This document shows positions 46,385 to 56,376 of a stretch of DNA of 64,000 nt, piece after piece. A program made the position numbers and the translations under genes. The stretch covers positions 895,001 to 959,000 of the forward strand of contig NC_018013.1 of the NCBI RefSeq assembly GCF_000265385.1, given 5' to 3'. Positions within the stretch are counted from its first letter, which is position 1, and each line of letters begins with the position of its first letter. The notes under the pieces are model-generated. The model made no database searches. It was not told the origin of the DNA and saw only the letters and a program-made list of their open reading frames with translations. This DNA comes from Aequorivita sublithincola DSM 14238 (GTDB taxonomy: Bacteria > Bacteroidota > Bacteroidia > Flavobacteriales > Flavobacteriaceae).

Positions 46385-49156
46385 TTACTTCAACTTTTTC
46401 TTAACTGCTACTTCTTGGAAAGCTTCAATTATATCATTTTCATAGATGTCGTTGTAGTTTTTAACTTGAATACCACAATCGTATCCTTTGGCAACTTCCT
46501 TAGCATCGTCTTTGAAACGTTTTAAAGAAGCAAGTTCACCAGTGTAAACAACTACACCTTCACGTATAAGACGGATACTCGAGTTTCTGAATATTTTTCC
46601 AGTTAATACCATACAACCTGCAATTGTTCCCACTTTCGAAATTTTGAAAGTTTCGCGAATTTCAGCAGTACCGGTAATTTCTTCCTTCATTTCTGGAGAA
46701 AGCAATCCTTCCATCGCATCTTTTACGTCGTTTATAGCGTCGTAAATGATTGAGTAAGTACGGATATCTATTTCTTCCTTATCTGCAATTTGACGTGCGT
46801 TACCCATTGGACGAACGTTGAAACCAATAATAATTGCATCGGAAGCTGAAGCCAACAACACATCACTTTCGGTTATTGGACCAACCGCTTTGTGGATTAT
46901 ATTTACTTGAATTTCTTCCGTAGAAAGTTTTTGGAATGAATCTGTTAATGCTTCAACAGAACCATCCACATCACCTTTAAGGATAATGTTCAATTCTTTG
47001 AAATCACCAAGAGCGATACGTCTTCCAATTTCATCAAGCGTAATGTGACGTTGTGTTCTTACTGATTGCTCACGCTGAAGTTGTGTACGTTTTGTAGCAA
47101 TTGTTTTTGCTTCGCGTTCATCTTCAAACACATTAAATTTATCACCTGCTTGTGGTGCGCCATCAAGACCAAGTACTGATACTGGGGTTGATGGACCGGC
47201 TTCTTTCACGTTATTTCCACGCTCATCCTGCATTGCTTTTACTTTTCCGCTGTGTTGTCCAGCAAGTAGGTAATCGCCAACTCTTAGCGTTCCATTCTGT
47301 ACCAAAACGGTTGAAACATAACCACGGCCTTTGCCTAGGAATGCTTCTACAACGGTACCATTGGCACGGCGATTTGGATTTGCGTGCAATTCAAGTAATT
47401 CTGCTTCAAGTAATACTTTTTCAAGTAATTCCTTTACACCATCACCTGTTTTTGCAGAAATATCATGTGATTGTATTTTTCCACCCCAATCCTCAACCAA
47501 GAGGTTCATTTGTGCAAGACCTTCTTTAATTTTTTCAGGATTTGCGGCGGGTTTATCTATTTTGTTTATTGCGAAAATTATTGGAACACCTGCAGCTTGG
47601 GCATGGCTAATAGCTTCTTTGGTTTGTGGCATAATAGCATCATCCGCTGCAACTACAATAATTGCAAGATCGGTAACCTGAGCTCCACGGGCACGCATTG
47701 CGGTAAACGCCTCGTGACCAGGAGTATCTAGAAATGCTATTTTTTGTCCGCCTTCCAGTTTAACACCGTAAGCACCAATGTGCTGGGTGATTCCACCAGA
47801 TTCACCAGCGATTACATTTTCTTTACGAATGTAATCCAAAAGTGATGTTTTACCGTGGTCAACGTGACCCATAACGGTAACGATTGGCGCGCGTGGCTCA
47901 AGATCTTCTGGAGCATCTACTTCGCGATCAATGGATTCTTCAAGATCGGCAGTTACAAATTCTACTTCGTAACCAAATTCATCTGCAACAATGCTTATGG
48001 TTTCGGCATCTAGACGTTGGTTCATGGTAACCATCATACCCAAGCTCATACAAGCTGAAATAATTTTGGTTACTGGAACGTCCATCATTGTAGCCATTTC
48101 ACTTGCAGTAACAAACTCAGTTACTTTTATAAGTTTGTTGTCTGCTTCTTGTTGTGCAAGTTCGTCAGATTTTTGACGGTGTGTATCACGTTTTTCTCTA
48201 CGATATTTTGCACCTTTTCCTTTAGAAGATTTACCTTGAAGTTTTTCAAGGGTCTCGCGAACTTGTTTTTGTACTTCTTCTTCGCTTGGCTCTTCTTTTG
48301 GAGTATTGCTTCGGCCTTTTCTAGCTCCGGCTCCACCACTGCGATTATCTCTAGTATTTCCACCAGTTGAAGTTCCAGGCTTAGGAGCTTCTTTACTTAT
48401 GCGGCGTCTTTTACCTTTTTTATCTTTATTGTCGGACTTAGGATCCTTTTTCTTTTCAGGTTTTTTGAACTGAGTAAGATCTATTTTTTGACCTGTAAAG
48501 TTAGGCCCATCCAATTTGCGATATTGAGTTGTAACGGTGTCAGACTCTTTTGGAGTCTCTGCTGTTGGTTCCTCTTTTGCTTCAGCCGTTTCTTTGGCTT
48601 TTTCAGCAGGTTTTTCAACCTTTTCCTTTACTTCTTTTTCTTCTTTAGCAGGAGCAACAGGTTTTTCTTCAACCTTTTCGGCTTTGGGCTTTTCAGCTAC
48701 AACCTCAGGTTTTTCGACTTTTTCCTCTTTCTTGGGTTCTTTAACCTCAGGTTTTTCAACTGGAGTTTCCGCTGCTTTAGGTTCTTCTTTTTTGGGTTTT
48801 CCGGTAGAAAGATCAATTTTACCGACCTGTTTAGGGCCAGCAAGTTTAGTCTCCGCCTTTATAACTCTAGAAGCTTCTTCCTTTTTCTGCTTTTCTTCAA
48901 TCTCACGTTCGCGCTCCAAACGGAATTCTTCCTTTTCTTTTCGCTTTTCTTCGCCTACTTCCTTGCTAGCTACTTTTTTACTTTTGTCGGTTTCAAACTC
49001 TTCAAAAAGAACTTCGTATTCCTTGTTGGAAATTTTTGTAGTGGGCCGCGCGTCTACTTCGTAGCCGTGATCTTTCAAAAATTCCACAGCACGATCTAAT
49101 GAGATATTAAATTCGCGCAATACTTTGTTTAGCCTTATCGATTTTTCTTCAGCCAT
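46385..49156 (-). CDS. infB: Translation initiation factor IF-2
   Basis: A 923-residue GTPase that brings initiator tRNA to the ribosome. N-terminal IF2_N motif ([19 protein letters not shown]), then ~300 residues of Lys/Glu/Pro-rich low complexity, then the G domain with [20 protein letters not shown] and NKID, and the C-terminal tRNA-binding domains. The charged linker explains the long antisense frames. Third gene of rimP-nusA-infB. Confidence 0.97.
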   Translation of the reverse strand: MAEEKSIRLNKVLREFNISLDRAVEFLKDHGYEVDARPTTKISNKEYEVLFEEFETDKSKKVASKEVGEEKRKEKEEFRLEREREIEEKQKKEEASRVIKAETKLAGPKQVGKIDLSTGKPKKEEPKAAETPVEKPEVKEPKKEEKVEKPEVVAEKPKAEKVEEKPVAPAKEEKEVKEKVEKPAEKAKETAEAKEEPTAETPKESDTVTTQYRKLDGPNFTGQKIDLTQFKKPEKKKDPKSDNKDKKGKRRRISKEAPKPGTSTGGNTRDNRSGGAGARKGRSNTPKEEPSEEEVQKQVRETLEKLQGKSSKGKGAKYRREKRDTHRQKSDELAQQEADNKLIKVTEFVTASEMATMMDVPVTKIISACMSLGMMVTMNQRLDAETISIVADEFGYEVEFVTADLEESIDREVDAPEDLEPRAPIVTVMGHVDHGKTSLLDYIRKENVIAGESGGITQHIGAYGVKLEGGQKIAFLDTPGHEAFTAMRARGAQVTDLAIIVVAADDAIMPQTKEAISHAQAAGVPIIFAINKIDKPAANPEKIKEGLAQMNLLVEDWGGKIQSHDISAKTGDGVKELLEKVLLEAELLELHANPNRRANGTVVEAFLGKGRGYVSTVLVQNGTLRVGDYLLAGQHSGKVKAMQDERGNNVKEAGPSTPVSVLGLDGAPQAGDKFNVFEDEREAKTIATKRTQLQREQSVRTQRHITLDEIGRRIALGDFKELNIILKGDVDGSVEALTDSFQKLSTEEIQVNIIHKAVGPITESDVLLASASDAIIIGFNVRPMGNARQIADKEEIDIRTYSIIYDAINDVKDAMEGLLSPEMKEEITGTAEIRETFKISKVGTIAGCMVLTGKIFRNSSIRLIREGVVVYTGELASLKRFKDDAKEVAKGYDCGIQVKNYNDIYENDIIEAFQEVAVKKKLK

Positions 49157-49216
49157 AAATGCTTTTTCCTGTTTTGTCTTTTTAAAAAATTTGTATAAAA
49201 GTAACTAAAGTTTTAA

Positions 49217-50449
49217 CTACTCTTCAAATTCTTCTTTTAATATATTAATTACATCACGGATGGTTTCTTCTTCCAAATCGGTTCGTTTTACCAAATCGTT
49301 GATGTCGTGTTCTAGTATACTTTTAGCAGTATCTAGACCAATTTTACTGAATTCTTGGATGATCCATCCTTCTATTTCGTCAGAGAATTCGCTTAATTCT
49401 ACGTCTTCTTCTGCTCCTTCACGAAGCACGTCTATCTCATAGCCTGTTAATTGACCTGCAAGACGAATGTTGTGCCCGCCGCGACCAATTGCTTTACTTA
49501 CTTCCTCTGGGCGAAGAATAACCTCAGCGCGTTTTTTCACTTCATCTATTTTTACTGAAGTTACTTTTGCCGGACTCAACGCACGGGTAATATATAAGGT
49601 AAGGTTGCTTGTGTAGTTTATAACATCTATGTTTTCATTACCCAATTCGCGAACAATTCCGTGAATTCTCGAACCTTTCATACCTACACAGGCGCCTACT
49701 GGATCAATACGATCATCATAGGAATCTACCGCTACTTTTGCCTTTTCTCCTGGAATACGCACTACTTTTTTAACAGTAATTAAACCGTCAAAAACTTCTG
49801 GTATTTCCTGCTCAAAAAGTTTTTCCAAAAATACTGGAGCTGCCCTAGACATTATAATTGTTGGCTTATTTCCTTTAAGATCAACACTTTCAATGATTCC
49901 ACGAACATTGTCTCCTTTTCTGAAAAAATCTGAAGGAATTTGTTTTTCCTTTGGAAGGATAATTTCGTTGCCTTCATCATCTAAAAGAATAACGGCGCGG
50001 TGACGAATGTGATGCACCTCTGCCGTATATATTTCACCTTCAAGATCCTTGAACTGCTTATATATAATGGTATTGTCGTGCTCATGTATTTTTGAAATAA
50101 GATTTTGACGAAGCGCCAAAATAGAACGGCGACCAAGGTCAATAAGTTTTACTTCTTCAGAAACATCTTCCCCAATTTCAAAATCGGGTTCAATTTTTTG
50201 TGCGGCGGATAATGAAATTTCCTCATTAGGATCTTCCACTTCGCCATCGGCAACTACCACACGGTTTCTCCATATTTCAAGATCACCTTTGTCTGGGTTT
50301 ACGATTATATCAAAGTTATCATCACTCCCAAATTTTTTCTTAAGGGCGTTTCTAAAAACCTCTTCAAGTATCGCCATTAGCGTTACTCTGTCTATTTGTT
50401 TGTCGTCTTTAAATTCCGAAAAAGAATCGATTAGTGCTAAGTTTTCCAT
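49217..50449 (-). CDS. nusA: Transcription termination/antitermination factor NusA
   Basis: A 410-residue RNA polymerase-binding factor with the N-terminal domain, S1 domain (GEIYTAEVHHIRHRAVILL), and two KH domains (VGMKGSRIHGIVREL and AIGRGGHNIRLAGQLTGYE). It ends without the acidic repeat domains of E. coli NusA, as is usual outside gammaproteobacteria. It lies between rimP (10 bases) and infB (60 bases). It may regulate its own operon through the hairpin at 50935-50959. Confidence 0.96.
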   Translation of the reverse strand: MENLALIDSFSEFKDDKQIDRVTLMAILEEVFRNALKKKFGSDDNFDIIVNPDKGDLEIWRNRVVVADGEVEDPNEEISLSAAQKIEPDFEIGEDVSEEVKLIDLGRRSILALRQNLISKIHEHDNTIIYKQFKDLEGEIYTAEVHHIRHRAVILLDDEGNEIILPKEKQIPSDFFRKGDNVRGIIESVDLKGNKPTIIMSRAAPVFLEKLFEQEIPEVFDGLITVKKVVRIPGEKAKVAVDSYDDRIDPVGACVGMKGSRIHGIVRELGNENIDVINYTSNLTLYITRALSPAKVTSVKIDEVKKRAEVILRPEEVSKAIGRGGHNIRLAGQLTGYEIDVLREGAEEDVELSEFSDEIEGWIIQEFSKIGLDTAKSILEHDINDLVKRTDLEEETIRDVINILKEEFEE

Positions 50450-50459
50450 ATCAATCCAA

Positions 50460-50924
50460 TTAAAATGTTATCATCACTTTTGCTTCCATAATATCTTTAT
50501 AAGGCAATGTTGCCTCTTTTTGAACGGTTACTTTTCCCTTACCAACAGGTTTTGGCTCGCGCGCAGACCATGTTAAGGTACAACTTTCTTCGGTTGCAGT
50601 AATTAGTTCCCCTTCAAATTTTTCGTCGTTTTTAGTTTTAATTTTTAAGTTTCTGCCCAAGTTTTTTCTGTACTGCCTTGGCAAGGTCAATGGTTCTGAA
50701 ACACCGGACGACATTACTTCCAAAGAAAAATCATATTCCTCTCTGTCTATATTGTGTTCAATTGCACGGCTAATCGCCATACAATCTTCTACCGTAACGC
50801 CTTTATCGCCGTCCAGGATGACCCTAATTTGGTTGTCTTCAGAAATATTGAGGTCGATCAAAAACAGTGATTTGTTTTCTTCCAGCGCATCTTCCAGCAG
50901 TTTTGCTACTTTTTCACGCATCAT
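50460..50924 (-). CDS. rimP: Ribosome maturation factor RimP
   Basis: A 154-residue protein of 30S maturation with the conserved DGDKGVTVEDCMAISRAIE and YDFSLEVMSSGVSEPL motifs and the C-terminal SH3-like domain. Two successive ATGs (50924 and 50921) are possible starts. It leads the rimP-nusA-infB operon, a standard order. Confidence 0.95.
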   Translation of the reverse strand: MMREKVAKLLEDALEENKSLFLIDLNISEDNQIRVILDGDKGVTVEDCMAISRAIEHNIDREEYDFSLEVMSSGVSEPLTLPRQYRKNLGRNLKIKTKNDEKFEGELITATEESCTLTWSAREPKPVGKGKVTVQKEATLPYKDIMEAKVMITF

Positions 50925-50934
50925 TTTAAGCTAT

Positions 50935-50959
50935 AAAAAGAGGGGACTTTAGTCCCCTC
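50935..50959 (-). terminator. Terminator-like hairpin in the rimP leader
   Basis: GAGGGGACT and AGTCCCCTC form a perfect 9-pair stem; on the minus strand it is followed by TTTTT and then, 10 bases later, by the rimP ATG. No minus-strand gene lies upstream to be terminated, so it sits inside the 5' leader and suggests attenuation control. On the plus strand no T-run follows. Confidence 0.7.
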
Positions 50960-50984
50960 AGATAATTTCGTATCAAATTCGGTG

Positions 50985-50992
50985 CAAATATA
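50985..50992 (-). promoter_or_regulatory. -7 element of the rimP-nusA-infB operon
   Basis: TATATTTG on the minus strand, 61 bases before the rimP start and upstream of the leader hairpin. The transcript would contain that hairpin near its 5' end. Confidence 0.45.
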
Positions 50993-51081
50993 CTATATTT
51001 TTTAATATTATAAAAACCAAGCTCAAACGAATTATTTTCGTATCTTAATGGTGCTAAAAAAACAATAAATAACCAAAATTT

Positions 51082-51903
51082 ATGAAACGCATTCTAGTCC
51101 CTACAGATTTTTCCGAACAAGCTGAAAACGCTCTAAAAGTAGCTATAAATCTTGCTAAACAACACCATAGCGAAATCTATGTACTTCACTCCATGGAAAT
51201 GCCACTACATCTTTCCTCTTCCTCTAATTCAGGTAGTCTTCCTGAATCTTTATATTTTATAAAGCTTGCCGAAAAGCGGTTTAACGATCTTCGTGAAAAA
51301 GATTATTTAAAAGATATCGCTCTAAACGAAGCCATTGGCCACAACGAAATTTATGAAGACATTGAATCTGCCTGCAAAAAAAACAAGATAGATTTAATCG
51401 TTATGGGTTCCAACGGCGCCAGCGGTTTTAAAGAAATGTTTGTGGGAAGTAACACTGAAAAAGTGGTTCGGACCTCAAACACGCCAGTTCTTGTGATTAA
51501 AAATAATCATCCAGAATTCAACATTACAGATTTTGTATTTGCTACTGATTTTTCTGATGAAGGACGTGGAGCATTAACTAAAGCTCAGAAATTCGCCAAA
51601 AAAGTGGATGCCAAGATGCACCTGTTGTATGTAAATACGCCTGCAGGGTTTAAAACTTCTGTTCAAGCCCAAGAAATTATGGAGAATTTTGTGAGAGGGA
51701 TGGATGTTGAAAATTACTCATTGAACATTTATAACGATACTTCCGTGGAAAAAGGAATTCTCAATTTTACTCATTTTATTAACGCCCAGTTAATTGGAAT
51801 GGGAACCCACGGACGTAAAGGTATTTCACATTTCCTTAATGGCAGTATTAGTGAAGATATGGTGAACCACGCCAATATGCCTGTGATTACTTTTAAGATA
51901 TAA
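51082..51903 (+). CDS. Universal stress protein, tandem UspA domains
   Basis: A 273-residue cytosolic protein with two UspA domains. The first starts MKRILVPTDFSEQAENAL and has the nucleotide-binding VMGSNGASGFKEMFVGSNTEKVV; the second has FVFATDFSDEGRGAL and GMGTHGRKGISHFLNGSISEDM. Both ATP-binding glycine loops look intact. It is immediately followed (zero bases) by a lipoprotein gene. Confidence 0.93.
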   Translation: MKRILVPTDFSEQAENALKVAINLAKQHHSEIYVLHSMEMPLHLSSSSNSGSLPESLYFIKLAEKRFNDLREKDYLKDIALNEAIGHNEIYEDIESACKKNKIDLIVMGSNGASGFKEMFVGSNTEKVVRTSNTPVLVIKNNHPEFNITDFVFATDFSDEGRGALTKAQKFAKKVDAKMHLLYVNTPAGFKTSVQAQEIMENFVRGMDVENYSLNIYNDTSVEKGILNFTHFINAQLIGMGTHGRKGISHFLNGSISEDMVNHANMPVITFKI

Positions 51904-52461
51904 ATGAAATATATTCTTCTAGTTTTACCGTTTCTATTGTTTGGATGTAAAAAACCAAATACAGAAACTAAGCGAGTTATTGAGGAGCCTAAAGCAGCTA
52001 CAAAATTGCCGAATGGCGCAGTGAAAGGAGATTTTAGTGGAACTAAAGATACTTTATATGCTTATGTAAAAAGTGTCGACACCGCCAATGAAACTACTAT
52101 TATTGGTTTTGAAAAGGAAATATTACCAGAAATTAGTATTCCTGAAAGTATTGGTGCTGAGTTGAAATTATTAAAACTTAAAAATTTCCGAAATGATGTT
52201 TTGTTAGTAAACGCCAAACTTAAAGACACAAACTTTAATGAATATTATCTTTTTGTTTATAAAGACTCTTTGTGGAAACAACCCGTTAATCGTTTTGATA
52301 TTCACAAAAGCAATATGAGTGATAGTTTGGTGCCTTTAAAAAACAATCCAAAAGACAGCACACAATTATTGCGCTATTATTCGGTATTCGATATGGATAA
52401 AAAGAGCGAAAAAAAATACAGTTGGAAATTGATGCAGGAAAGTATTCCTGTTGAAAATTAA
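51904..52461 (+). CDS. Small lipoprotein of unknown function
   Basis: A 185-residue protein with a lipoprotein signal (LLVLPFLLFGCKK) and a mostly hydrophilic, lysine-rich mature part containing several aromatic strand-like stretches (NEYYLFVYKDSLWKQP). I recognise no family. Its ATG directly follows the stop of the universal stress gene, so the two are cotranscribed; its stop overlaps the convergent PaaK-like gene by 4 bases. Confidence 0.75.
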   Translation: MKYILLVLPFLLFGCKKPNTETKRVIEEPKAATKLPNGAVKGDFSGTKDTLYAYVKSVDTANETTIIGFEKEILPEISIPESIGAELKLLKLKNFRNDVLLVNAKLKDTNFNEYYLFVYKDSLWKQPVNRFDIHKSNMSDSLVPLKNNPKDSTQLLRYYSVFDMDKKSEKKYSWKLMQESIPVEN

Positions 52462-53747
52462 ATCCTTCTATCAATTAAATCAACAGGTTTACGGCTCATT
52501 GCGGGAAAGCGTAATGCTTGAATTTCTTCTGAAATAGCAAATTCAATTTTTGGTGCAACTCGTAGTTTTGCGCGGAAATGGTCTTTAATTTCAAGCAATA
52601 ATTCTTCTGAAATGTTTTCCGAAGCAATTTTTATTAAGATTTCATCTGTACCCAATTCATTGTGAAAAATTTCTATAACGTAGCTTTCCACTTCTGAAAA
52701 ATCGTTAAGAATATTATGCATCGCTGGCGGATAAAGCGTTGTTCCTTTATATTTAATCATCTGTTTTTTCCTTCCTACTACAGGCCCTAAACGCATAGTG
52801 TTTCTGCCACAATTGCAAGGTTCATTGTATGCTTGAACCATATCACCAGTTTTAAAACGCAATAATGGCATTGCTTCCACCCCCAAAGTGGTTATTGTTA
52901 ATTCGCCAACTTCCCCTTCGGCAACAGCCATGTTTTCTTCATCTAAAATTTCAGCAATTATGAGTTCTGGGTGATGGTGGCCGCCATTGTGGATTTCACA
53001 TTCGTTGAAGGCGGTACTCATTTCTGTAGATGCGTAGGTTGAAAAAAGTTCAATATCCCAATCCTTTTTTATCTTTTTTGCTAAAATATTAAGTTCAAAA
53101 TCTTGACTCCGAATAGGTTCTCCAATACAAATCGCCGCTTTTACTCCTGTATTTTTAAGATCAATATTTTGTTGTTTTGCGTGTTCAATCAGCTTTAAAA
53201 GAAATGACGGAACGGTAATTAAATAGGTAGGTTTAAATTTTAAAATAGAATCCCACTGAAGTTCAGGAATGCCAGAACCCACTCTAATAATTCCTGAACC
53301 CAGTTTTCGTGCGCCTAAAAAATAAGCCAAACCAGCCATAAAACGACGATCCATTGTGGTCATTAATTGTAAGGTATCTTCTTTACCCACTCCGCAACAG
53401 GCGAAAGAAATGGCTTCATTGTAAGCCAGTCTTTCCAAATCCTTATCCGTTAAAGCAAAAGTTACAGGATCACCCAAAGTGCCCGAAGTTGTTACATAAT
53501 CAATAATTTCAGCCTTTGGAACGCAGCAGAAATCATCGTTGAATCGTTGAAGATGATCTTTCGTCGTTACTGGAATTTTGTGAAGGTCTTCCAAGGTTTT
53601 AATTTCAGAAACCTGAATTTTATATTCTTTGAAAAAGCGTTTATAAAACGGCGAATGCTCACTTAAATATTGAAGCGTTTCTTTCAATTTTTCTTCTTGA
53701 AAGGCTTTAATTTCTTGTTTGGATGCTTTTTCTATTTCTGGGATCAT
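52458..53747 (-). CDS. PaaK-like AMP-binding ligase (adenylate-forming enzyme)
   Basis: A 429-residue enzyme related to phenylacetate-CoA ligase, expected to activate an aromatic acid with ATP. The P-loop-like motif is TTSGTLGDPVTFA; FSTYASTEM and the acidic RFKTGDMVQAY follow in normal order. I choose ATG 53747 since the preceding frame (to 53798) is encoded by a dispersed repeat. In aryl polyene and flexirubin-type clusters such a ligase fits loading of an aromatic starter; this is inferred from context. Downstream end of the lipid/pigment operon. Confidence 0.82.
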   Translation of the reverse strand: MIPEIEKASKQEIKAFQEEKLKETLQYLSEHSPFYKRFFKEYKIQVSEIKTLEDLHKIPVTTKDHLQRFNDDFCCVPKAEIIDYVTTSGTLGDPVTFALTDKDLERLAYNEAISFACCGVGKEDTLQLMTTMDRRFMAGLAYFLGARKLGSGIIRVGSGIPELQWDSILKFKPTYLITVPSFLLKLIEHAKQQNIDLKNTGVKAAICIGEPIRSQDFELNILAKKIKKDWDIELFSTYASTEMSTAFNECEIHNGGHHHPELIIAEILDEENMAVAEGEVGELTITTLGVEAMPLLRFKTGDMVQAYNEPCNCGRNTMRLGPVVGRKKQMIKYKGTTLYPPAMHNILNDFSEVESYVIEIFHNELGTDEILIKIASENISEELLLEIKDHFRAKLRVAPKIEFAISEEIQALRFPAMSRKPVDLIDRRI

Positions 53748-53765
53748 TTCGAGCTTTTCTTCGTG

Positions 53766-53819
53766 CTCTCTGTGTCTTTGTGGCCGAAAGTTAACCACAG
53801 AGACGCAAAGGACACAGAG
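53766..53819. repeat. Dispersed repeat with CTCTGTGTCTTTGTGG arm (copy 1)
   Basis: The left arm contains CTCTGTGTCTTTGTGG and the right arm is a near-inverse containing CCACAGAG...CAAAGGACACAGAG. The same left arm occurs at 62821. It fills most of the gap between the PaaK-like and C45-like genes. Confidence 0.7.
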
Positions 53820-55481
53820 TTATTTATTTAGTTTTTGGAGATATCTCTTAATACTTTCTTTATTTGGAACTGTTGTTGTTTCCTTGGTTAATGCAATTTC
53901 AAATGCTTTTCTGGCCGCGGCGTTGTAATTCTTTTCAAAGTAATACTTTCCAGTTAGATAATAGACTTTCCAATAATCAGGATTCTTTTGTTGCATTGCT
54001 GAAAGCTTTTCTGCGGAAATAGTTTTCTTGTTTTCAATTGCAGTTTCTACTTCGCGCTCCAAAATTCGGTATTCTTCGTAATCTTGGTATTCCTTTGAAT
54101 GAACAAATGGATCTTCTGCCACATTTTCTTTTGAGTTTGAAACCGACGTTGTTGAAGGATTTCCTTCCCAACTCTTAAAAACCTCATTCAAATCATATTC
54201 AACAAATTCTCCCAACTGATATGGGTTTGAAGAAACCCATACTTTTCTACTTTCAGGTTTAAAAACAATTCCGTGATGTGCCAAAAGCTGGTTTAAAGCT
54301 TTTTCATTTCCAAAACCGATTTCTTTATTGTCTAACCCTTTTTTATTCCGAAGAATAGCAACGGCATCGGAAACATTCAGTTTTTCATCTTCTGAAATCA
54401 GTTCTTCCATTCGCTCAAAACGATACTTTGAGTGACTTTCGGCAATCCATTTTAAGTTTCGTTCGTCGTTTTTGTAGGCTTCACTTTGAAAATGATTACT
54501 GCAAATTAGTTCATCCGTATTTTCAACTTGGTAAACGCCAAAATTATCAGGCGCGACCTCTATAATTGCTGCTTTTTTATCTTTTGCACTTCCCACAAAA
54601 ATAGCTTCGGAAACAAAAACTTCTCGCTTTTTAGCAATTGCAATCGCCTCATCAATAGTTGAGGCATATTGTAGAATTTCCCGTGTTACAATTGAAATTG
54701 GTGTTTTCGCAGTTAATGGAACTTCTGATTTTCCTGCGTTTATGGTTACCGTCAAACCTTGGTCGTTCATTCCAGAAACTACGCCAATCATTCCTCCCCA
54801 AGTTACCGACATAAATTTATGCCCTTCGGAAGGGTTTACGAATGCAATAATTTTTTCTTTCGCAAAATCGTCACCTGCGTAAAAGTCGAAATTTCTTCCT
54901 ATAAGTAATTCGCCATCCACTGTTTTATCTCCCCAAACGGCAAAAGAAGAACAGCCCACAAGCATTAAATCCTGCAAAGCGTGACCAATGTCGTGGGCGC
55001 CGTGCAGATAGAGTAATCGCAAATATGGCTCACCAATCTCACTAAAATTTGAAGACGAATATTTTGAAAGCCCGTAAATTTCAGCTTTGTATTCCTCAGG
55101 AATGTGTTGATACATTTTTCGATTGTACCAAGCCAAAAACTTCCGAAGTAAATATTGTTGCGTTTTTGAAGGCACCAAATCTTCTACTTTGTTGAAGAAA
55201 ATAGCTTCTTGCTTTTGCATTAAGTCTTGCGTTAAACTTCCCGTAATTTCGCCAATTTGAAGTGGGTTTCCTTTCACATATAGTTCCCATTGACCTTGTT
55301 TATTTTTCAGAAGAAAATTATTTCCGGCAACAAAAGTGGAATCGTTTATTTTTACTTTTTCGGGGATTGAAGCATCGTAACCGCTAACATCTGGTCGATT
55401 ATGCAGTGATTTAGAAACTCCGCATGAATTCAGAAAAAACAATAGGATCGCAAACGCGAATATTTTTTCTAAATGCTTCAT
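53820..55481 (-). CDS. C45-family Ntn-hydrolase lipoprotein with C-terminal TPR-like tail
   Basis: A 553-residue lipoprotein (lipobox FLNSCG, C20). Residues ~170-440 resemble acyl-CoA:6-aminopenicillanate acyltransferase-type enzymes, with the probable autocatalytic cysteine in VGCSSFAVWG (C177) followed by IGRNFDFY and GMIGVVSGMNDQGL. The final ~70 residues look like TPR helices. Such enzymes are common in flavobacterial aryl polyene/flexirubin clusters and may transfer an acyl chain to an amine or cleave one; the substrate here is unknown. One base upstream lies the cupin gene, showing tight operon packing. Confidence 0.8.
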   Translation of the reverse strand: MKHLEKIFAFAILLFFLNSCGVSKSLHNRPDVSGYDASIPEKVKINDSTFVAGNNFLLKNKQGQWELYVKGNPLQIGEITGSLTQDLMQKQEAIFFNKVEDLVPSKTQQYLLRKFLAWYNRKMYQHIPEEYKAEIYGLSKYSSSNFSEIGEPYLRLLYLHGAHDIGHALQDLMLVGCSSFAVWGDKTVDGELLIGRNFDFYAGDDFAKEKIIAFVNPSEGHKFMSVTWGGMIGVVSGMNDQGLTVTINAGKSEVPLTAKTPISIVTREILQYASTIDEAIAIAKKREVFVSEAIFVGSAKDKKAAIIEVAPDNFGVYQVENTDELICSNHFQSEAYKNDERNLKWIAESHSKYRFERMEELISEDEKLNVSDAVAILRNKKGLDNKEIGFGNEKALNQLLAHHGIVFKPESRKVWVSSNPYQLGEFVEYDLNEVFKSWEGNPSTTSVSNSKENVAEDPFVHSKEYQDYEEYRILEREVETAIENKKTISAEKLSAMQQKNPDYWKVYYLTGKYYFEKNYNAAARKAFEIALTKETTTVPNKESIKRYLQKLNK

Positions 55482-55482
55482 T

Positions 55483-56364
55483 TTAACTTTTTTTCAGCTT
55501 TGCAGCACTCTTGTTGGTTTTTGCAAGTGTGCGACTTTCTTTGTAGTCAATCCATTTCTGCCCGAAGGATTTGCGCATCAGGTTTTCAAAATTTCGCATC
55601 AATAAAACGTTGTAAAGCATATTTCCTAAACGACCAACATTCCGAGGGAAAGCGCGAAGCGTCATCGAAAATCCGCCGTCCAAATATTTTATATAATGCC
55701 AATATCCGCTGGGCATATAGAGCGCATCGCCGTGTTTCATTGTAGCGTGAAGACCTTCCAAATATTGCAGTGCGGGATATTTTTCAAAATCTGGATTATC
55801 TAAATCTATGCTTTCCAAATTATGAACTGCGAAAGGAATTTTATACAAATACTTTGTCTGTTCGGGTGAAAACAGCATCACGCTTTTAGTTCCGTGAAAA
55901 TGAAAATGCACCAAATCTGCCAAATCCATGTCGTAATGTGGCAATACTTTCGATCCTTCCCCTCCGAAAAAAAGCACAGGAAGTCTTTTGAAAAACTTGA
56001 GACCAATATCTGGATATTCAAAATCCTTTAGAAGTTCAGGTAATTTCACTTTTAGGTCGTAAAAAAATATTCGAAGGTCTGTGGGTTTGGTTTTTATCAA
56101 TTCAATATAATCGGCCATCTTCATTTCTGTGGCTGGTTCTGCGGAATTTTGTTTGCCTTTGGTAGGTTCGTTGTTATAAAGTGGAACAATTTGGTCGCCA
56201 GCTTGGGCTTGAATATAATCCAAATTCCACTTTTGAAAGGCTTCCCAGTTTTGCGTCAAACCTTCAATTAAAACAGGTTTTTGAGGTTTGTAATATTTCT
56301 GAATAAATTCCTCCTTCGAAATTTTTCGGACTCTTTCAATTTCTGTCGTTTTAATGTGACTCAT
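55483..56364 (-). CDS. Cupin-like/JmjC-type protein
   Basis: A 293-residue protein of the cupin_8 (JmjC-like) fold, members of which are often Fe(II)/2-oxoglutarate oxygenases. The metal triad is suggested by PHYDMD (HxD) and the distal SGYWHYIKY histidine. It could hydroxylate a protein or a pigment precursor. It lies between the FAD oxidoreductase (12 bases) and the C45-like gene (1 base). Confidence 0.82.
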   Translation of the reverse strand: MSHIKTTEIERVRKISKEEFIQKYYKPQKPVLIEGLTQNWEAFQKWNLDYIQAQAGDQIVPLYNNEPTKGKQNSAEPATEMKMADYIELIKTKPTDLRIFFYDLKVKLPELLKDFEYPDIGLKFFKRLPVLFFGGEGSKVLPHYDMDLADLVHFHFHGTKSVMLFSPEQTKYLYKIPFAVHNLESIDLDNPDFEKYPALQYLEGLHATMKHGDALYMPSGYWHYIKYLDGGFSMTLRAFPRNVGRLGNMLYNVLLMRNFENLMRKSFGQKWIDYKESRTLAKTNKSAAKLKKS

Positions 56365-56376
56365 TTTCCAAAAATA

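Noticed and set aside
48488..49099. 203- and 175-codon frames antisense to the infB linker
   Set aside because: They arise from the Lys/Glu/Pro-rich repeat region of IF-2, giving Phe/Ser-rich nonsense proteins.
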